Assembly: GCA_018398765.1 (NCBI GenBank)
Contig: JAHBMJ010003291.1
Coordinates: 42,501 to 65,000, forward strand
DNA from: Chromera velia
Taxonomy: Eukaryota; Sar; Chromeraceae
DNA: 22,500 bases
Reading direction: 5' to 3'
Shown here: positions 18,401-22,500 of the stretch, one piece after another
Numbering within the stretch: the first letter of the stretch is position 1
Layout: each line of letters begins with the position of its first letter
The notes under the pieces: model-generated
Seen by the model: the letters and a program-made list of their open reading frames with translations, nothing else
What the model was told of the DNA's origin: nothing
Databases searched by the model: none
Program-made: the position numbers and the translations under genes

Positions 18401-21284
18401 ACGTTTTTTTCTTGCCCATGCTGCTACCTGCATGCAGGGAAGGCCTTTTCTTCCTCTCTCTCTCCATTCCAATTTTCCGGTTCCTCCCTCTCTCCTTCCC
18501 TCCAAGTTGCATTCATTCTCTCCGTCCCTTCCCGACAGCACATTTCCTCTCTCCTTCTTCCCCCCTCCTCGTCAAGAAAAACCCTGTGCCGCCCGCACCG
18601 CTCCTCTTGATCCTTGCTCTTCGTAACCACAATTTAATTCTGTCTGCCAGCCGGCCTGCCAGATCGACCGACCGTGTACTGTGCAGTCTTGTAGGCGACA
18701 AAGAGGAGAATCCGGATCTCGACTTCCTGAGCACACACACGCACGCACACACACACGTTGTGAGTTAAGAGTGGGAGAGGGAAAAGCCAAGAAAGCGCAT
18801 GTGAAGAGGACAAAAACTTCGATCGAGGCTTCTGACTCCGCCAAATTGCAGGCGGGGGAAGTAAGGAAGAGCAGAGAGGCGCAGAAAGAAGAATGTGAGG
18901 AGACGGGAAAGAAACAATGGGACAAGAAGAGAAAAACAAATCAACCAAGGTATCTATTTCCTTCTGACTGACGATACTCCTTCCATGCATCGATCACGCA
19001 GGCAATCATCGACTACAGCACCATGCAGGCAGGACTCAAACAATTGAGGCTTCTTTCCTTCACCGTCTTCCTCTTGGTCCACCCACTCCTCTTCACTCAC
19101 TCACTCACCTCACTCACTCACTCACTCACTCACTCAGTCACTTCCACTGCAGTCAATCACTCACTCACTCACTCACTTCCACTGCAGTCACTCACTCACT
19201 CACCTCACTCACTCACTCACTGACTCACTTCCACTGCACTCACTCACTCACTCACTCACTCACGCTCTCACTCACTCACTCACTTCCACTGCAGTCACTC
19301 ACTCACTCACCTCACTCACTGACTCACTGACTCACTTCCACTGCATTCAATCACTCAACTCACTCACTCACTCACCCACCGTCTCTCCCTCTCGACAGAT
19401 TTCGAGGCCGTCGGTGGGCGGGTTCGTGCCGCTCTCCCACTGCACGCACTCCCACGCACATACCCATTCCAAAGAAAAGAAAAGAGAAGGAAGGGAAGGG
19501 AAGGGAAGGGAAGGGAAGGGGAGGGGGACATTCGTGCGGGGGTGAGCATAACAGCGCGACCTTGATGACCATTTGCGTATGCATCCTGTGTGCATGTTCG
19601 TTTAGGTGAGAAGTGCGTTCGGGTGTACAAATTGGGCGCAAAGCGAGAGAAAGAGAGCATGTAAAACAAAAACTGAGAAACAGAGAGAGACCCGCCTCTC
19701 TCTCCGCACAGACACTTCTTTCTGCCTCTCCGACCGTCCGTCTGTCCGTTTGTCTGTGTAACCCCTTCCCGACGCAGCTCATCCTCAGGCATCACAAATC
19801 ACAGAACGCATCGAAGTCCGACATCCCGTCTGATGAGATAGATAGACAGATGCCAATAAATAAACCCACAGACCGACAGACAGACTCGACAGACGGACTG
19901 ACTGTGAGGACCTCCTGTGGTTGAGGGGACGGCCACTGAACAGTCATCACAATCTTCTTGAAGACGCCACCCAGCTTCACAGGTGCACCTCCCTGCATCG
20001 AGAGTTCACAGAAAGAAAGAAAGAAACAAGCCAGACAGACAGAGAGATCGTCAGACAGACAATCTAATGTTCTGGGTTCTCCTTTGGCGGAGGGGAGGGA
20101 AACCAAAACGCAACACAGAGAGGGGCGAAGGACAGGAACAACAGAAGAGCCGGAAGGAAAGAAGGGAAGAGAGAAGGAAGAAGAAACACATGGGCGACGG
20201 TCCTGCCGAAAAGAAACGAAAAGACTCCAGAGGGCGACAAAACAAAAGAAAAAAAAAAGAAAAGAAAACAAAGGAAAAGAAAAGAAAACAAAAGAACCGA
20301 AAGCAGAAGAAAAAAAGAAAACAAAAGAAAAGAAAACAAAAGAACCGAAAGCAAAAGAAAAGAAAAGAAAAGAAAAGAAAAGAAAAAAAAAAAGAAGAAA
20401 AGAAAAAAAGAAAGCAAAAGACATCATCATCAAAAGAAAAGAAAACAAAAGAACCGAAAGCAAAAGAAAAGAAAAAAAAAAAAGAAAACAGAAGAAAAGA
20501 AAAGAAAACAAAACAAAAGAACCGAAAGCAAAAGAAAAGAAAAGAAAAGAAAAAAAGAAAAGAAAACAATAGAACCGAAAGCAAAAGAAAAGAAAACAAA
20601 AAAAAAGAAAAAAACGAAAACAAAAAAAAAGAAAAGAAAGAAAACAAAAGAAAAGAAAAAAAAGAAAACAAAAGAAAAGAAAAAAAAAGAAAACAAAAGA
20701 AAAGAAAAGAAAAGAAAACAAAACAAAAGAACCGAAAGCAAAAGAAAAGAAAAGAAAAAAAGAAAACAAAAGAAAAGAAAGAAAGCAAGAAAAGAAAAGA
20801 AAAGAAAAAAAAGAAAACAGAAAAGAAAAGAAAAGAAAAAAAAGAAAACAAAAGAAAAGAAAAAAAAGAAAACAAAAGAAAAGAAAAGAAAAGGAGATGA
20901 GACGGATCCCACCCTGGGTCCTTCCGAAAGGTCGACCCATAATCAACTCAAGCTGTCTGTCTGTCTGTCTTCTTGTATCAATATTTGACTGCAAGTCCTT
21001 TTCAGGCAGGCGGACTGATTGCAGTACACACCGACAGACGACACACCGCCTGACAGTTTTCTTTTTCCTTTCCTTGTCTGCCCTTTCCTTACACAGATAG
21101 ACAGCCCAGACAGACAGACCGACAGACCAGACAGACAGACCAGACAGACAGACAGACAGAAAGACAGACAGACAGACACACAGACCTTATCATCTGTGTG
21201 GCACTGCAGCCTGAAGACCCACGAGGGGGGAGGGCGGCACGTCCAGTTCTGCACTCACAAACTCACTCTCTCACAAACACGCGT

Positions 21285-21328
<44 letters not shown>

Positions 21329-22500
21329 ACAAAAATATGAATATGCACACGTGCACAGAGACAGAGACAGAGACAGAAAAAGAGGAAAGAGAGAGAGAGG
21401 CACAAAAGGCACTGGAAGGAAAAACACAGGGGAGGCTCCCCCTCCCCTCCCTGCTGTCCTTCTTTCACAGACGGAAGGAGAATTGTCTCTCTCGCAGGAT
21501 TTCTCATTCTCTTCTGTTCTTGTCCCTCCCCTCCTTTGTGAAACGCATTGCTAGCTCCGAACAGCCCGCCTCCCTCTCTTTTCTGTTCTGTTCTCTCCTT
21601 TTCCTTCTCCTCTCTACCCTTTGCCCTTGATGCTGACCGACCTCGGTGCTGAATGCGTTGAGGTAAGTGTCTGGTTCCTTCACCTGGTTCCGAGCGAAGT
21701 TGTACACGTGCACCCGGACCCTCCTCACGAAACCCTTGTCTGTTGCAGAGGGCGCGTGGAGTTCCTGCAGCGCCCTGACTCTCTTAGAGTAGGCATCTTC
21801 GAGATTCTTCTCGTGGTCCGAGAGGGAGCAGAAGAGGGAGTAGGCAGAGGAGTCAACATCCTTTACCTGCACACACAGGCAAGAGAAACAGAGGGAGAAA
21901 CAAAAAAGGGTGCACGGGCGACAGATGGATGGAAGGAGTGGGAAGGAAGGAACGGATCCGACGAAAGAAATGAGCTGAGTACTCTCTCTCTCGAACATTC
22001 TTCTTCCCACCGTCTGGCATTGATGCAATAGGGGTGTCTGTTAACTGTCAGACAGACACAAAGATCTAAAAGGAAAAATAAGCACTGCTGTCATCCTCAG
22101 AAAAGGCTCACTCATTCCACCGTCAGCCCCGACACTTTCTGTTGTGATACAGCCGTCAACTCAAAAAAAAAAAATCAAGGGGCATCGGCAGGCAGCCTGA
22201 CTAGACTAGACAGCGCACACACCGTGTGTGATAGAGGACGACCAGATGGACGGACTGCTGAAAAAAAAAAAGATTAGACAGAACGACCAGATGCAATCTG
22301 GTTGATATGCCTCACCGCCTTCTTGTCTATCATCCATCCACCTTCCCTACTGCTTGTCTGCTGCCTGACTGACTGGATTTTGATACTCCTTGTTTGCCCC
22401 TCTGCCTCTGCATGTTTGCCTGACTGATTGACTGACTGACCGAGTCCGGAAGAAAAGAGTGGAGAGGAGGTCCTGAAGCCTTCCTCTTGACTCCCCCACT
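13530..22500 (-). CDS. SMARCD/BAF60/SWP73 SWI/SNF subunit with SWIB domain (5'-partial)
   Basis: Exons in coding order: 22500-22441, 21866-21642, 20952-20913, 19988-19903, 19439-19380, 18726-18673, 18208-18157, 17860-17766, 17017-16917, 16443-16392, 15959-15735, 15381-15301, 14793-14662, 14177-13530. Phases agree and give 636 residues to a TAA; the start lies beyond the right edge. It aligns end to end with SMARCD/SWP73: HEKNLEDAYSKRVRALQE then RVHVYNFA; LELIMGRPF; KLGGVFKKIVMTVQW; the signature-like TDGLEICREGE; EVEIRILLFVAY; SWIB at about 176-250 (LSRSLARVCGV, ILKAVWRYC, MFSFPELAGLL); SARRSFFLSFAENPV; and RPWHDADSFNGPW. Family members are scaffold subunits of SWI/SNF remodellers in the nucleus. 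The tail after about residue 465 is low-complexity. The first exon is the least certain. Exon 4 needs the second of two nearby AGs (19988) to hold frame. Confidence 0.88.
13535..14040 (-). other. Ala/Ser/Gln/Pro low-complexity tail of the SMARCD protein
   Basis: The last exon continues past the conserved RPWHDADSFNGPWVFQAVDN for about 170 residues made of runs of Ala, Ser, Gln, Pro and Gly. Codons are mixed (GCA/GCC/GCG, TCC/TCT), so this is not a fresh trinucleotide expansion. Typical SMARCD proteins end shortly after the conserved segment, so the tail is an extension, probably disordered. Confidence 0.8.
14793..14823 (+). repeat. (CAGT)n array running into a SMARCD acceptor
   Basis: On the coding (minus) strand, ACTG units run straight into CTGCAG, the acceptor of the exon starting at 14793. 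A neighbouring (CATT)n run lies at 14843-14862. Confidence 0.88.
15003..15082 (+). repeat. (CT)n, (CCCT)n and (GT)n compound microsatellite
   Basis: A CT run at 15003-15030, CCCT-type units to about 15063 and a GT run to about 15079 lie in the 507-base intron between the exons ending 15301 and starting 14793. The intron also contains a further GT run at about 15119-15134. Nothing else is recognised. Confidence 0.85.
15425..15458 (+). repeat. (GAAA)n microsatellite
   Basis: AAAG units on the plus strand, read as CTTT on the coding strand. They form a pyrimidine-rich tract about 45-75 bases before the acceptor of the SMARCD exon starting at 15381. Confidence 0.88.
17141..17164 (+). repeat. (GGGA)n microsatellite
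   Basis: GGGA/GGAG units in the 748-base SMARCD intron at 17018-17765. The same intron has a short duplication (GCAGCACAGAT repeated near 17416-17440). No further exon is needed here, because the exons on either side join in frame. Confidence 0.85.
17738..17783 (-). repeat. partial duplication across a SMARCD donor (33-bp period)
   Basis: CAAGGCACTCATC (plus-strand reading) occurs at 17771-17783, inside the end of the exon 17860-17766, and again at 17738-17750 inside the following intron. The donor GTAGGTAGGTAGG lies between the two. The flanking bases no longer match. This is a possible older version of the junction duplications seen in the protease gene. Confidence 0.7.
19096..19377 (+). 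repeat. (CACT)n minisatellite with five CTTCCACTGCA inserts
   Basis: About 280 bases of CACT units are interrupted five times by CTTCCACTGCA, starting at about 19141, 19176, 19228, 19283 and 19336. This forms a higher-order minisatellite. It begins at the donor of the SMARCD exon ending 19380 (GTGGGTGAGTGAGTGAG on the coding strand). On the coding strand each insert reads TGCAGTGGAAGTGAGT, which resembles that exon's own acceptor, TGCAG|TGGGAGAG. Confidence 0.88.
19486..19520 (+). repeat. (AAGGG)n pentanucleotide repeat
   Basis: Tandem GGAAG/AAGGG units in the SMARCD intron upstream (in coding sense) of the exon starting at 19439. Read on the coding strand it is a CCCTT polypyrimidine tract. 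Confidence 0.85.
20227..20894 (+). repeat. 670-bp (A)nG/AAAAC tract filling a SMARCD intron
   Basis: Nearly pure AAAAG and AAAAC units, with about six embedded copies of AGAACCGAAAGCAAAAG. Read on the coding strand it is a T/C-rich tract that starts about 20 bases after the donor at 20912 and fills most of the 924-base intron. Open frames of up to about 300 codons on the plus strand (Lys/Glu/Arg only) and about 400 on the minus strand (Phe/Ser/Leu) are by-products of the repeat. Confidence 0.92.
21100..21186 (+). repeat. (CAGA)n microsatellite
   Basis: CAGACAGACC/CAGA units, read as CTGT on the coding strand, in the 689-base SMARCD intron between 21641 and 20953. The acceptor of that intron is itself the end of another such array (GACAGACAGACAG on the coding strand at 20953-20970). 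Confidence 0.9.
21288..21319 (+). repeat. (CA)n microsatellite
   Basis: A pure CA run in the same 689-base SMARCD intron, followed by CACACG variants and then GAGACA units to about 21376. Confidence 0.9.

Noticed and set aside
19770-19830. A possible SMARCD exon reading SDGMSDFDAFCDL on the minus strand
   Set aside because: It ends in a stop with no donor in frame, and the neighbouring exons (VQWPSPQPQEVLT and WESGTNPPTDG) join directly and match the family without it.
20000-20900. Large Lys/Glu-rich plus-strand and Phe/Ser-rich minus-strand open frames of 200-400 codons
   Set aside because: They are translations of the AAAAG/AAAAC array inside a SMARCD intron. They have no conserved residues and single-letter-like composition, and they overlap on both strands.
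21960-22056. A possible exon (LTDTPIASMPD) between the first two SMARCD exons
   Set aside because: It has AG and GT flanks, but its phase would put the next exon out of frame and into a stop.

Overview
The window is eukaryotic nuclear DNA from an alga. Its genes are cut into many short GT-AG exons separated by introns of about 250-1230 bp that are packed with tetranucleotide microsatellites. One gene encodes a chloroplast-lumen protease with a three-part leader (secretory signal, transit peptide, twin-arginine lumen signal). That leader fits an alga with a complex, secondary red-type plastid. Leader and repeat style together make me favour a chromerid (Chromera/Vitrella-like), but the species is inference.

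Layout. (1) 37-210, minus: first exon of an isochorismatase-family hydrolase that runs off the left edge. (2) 211-1053: shared upstream region between two divergent genes, with a 9-bp inverted repeat, a GC-rich block and a TATA-like stretch. (3) 1054-8581, plus: a complete 11-exon DEG1-type HtrA serine protease, 551 aa, whose exons join with consistent phases into protease and PDZ domains. (4) 8582-13529: intergenic region between two convergent genes. Most of it (about 8600-12650) is AT-rich and free of microsatellites. It holds a degraded reverse-transcriptase fragment (minus), an 80-bp direct repeat, and an 843-bp non-autonomous hAT-like element with inverted ends and an 8-bp target duplication. 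(5) 13530-22500, minus: a 14-exon gene for a SMARCD/BAF60/SWP73 subunit of SWI/SNF chromatin remodellers, with a SWIB domain and a long Ala/Ser/Gln/Pro tail. Its 5' end lies beyond the right edge.

The genes are not functionally linked. One encodes a hydrolase, one a plastid protein-quality-control protease and one a nuclear chromatin factor.

The most unusual signal is in gene architecture. At four exon-intron junctions the junction itself is tandemly duplicated: seven copies of a 34-bp unit at the exon 2 acceptor of DEG1, two 43-bp copies at the exon 5 donor, three 89-93-bp copies at the exon 10 acceptor, and a 33-bp-period partial copy at a SMARCD donor. In addition, most donors read GTNNGTNN and run directly into a four-base-period repeat, as if splice sites seed the microsatellites. 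These patterns are read from sequence; their mechanism and consequence are inference.
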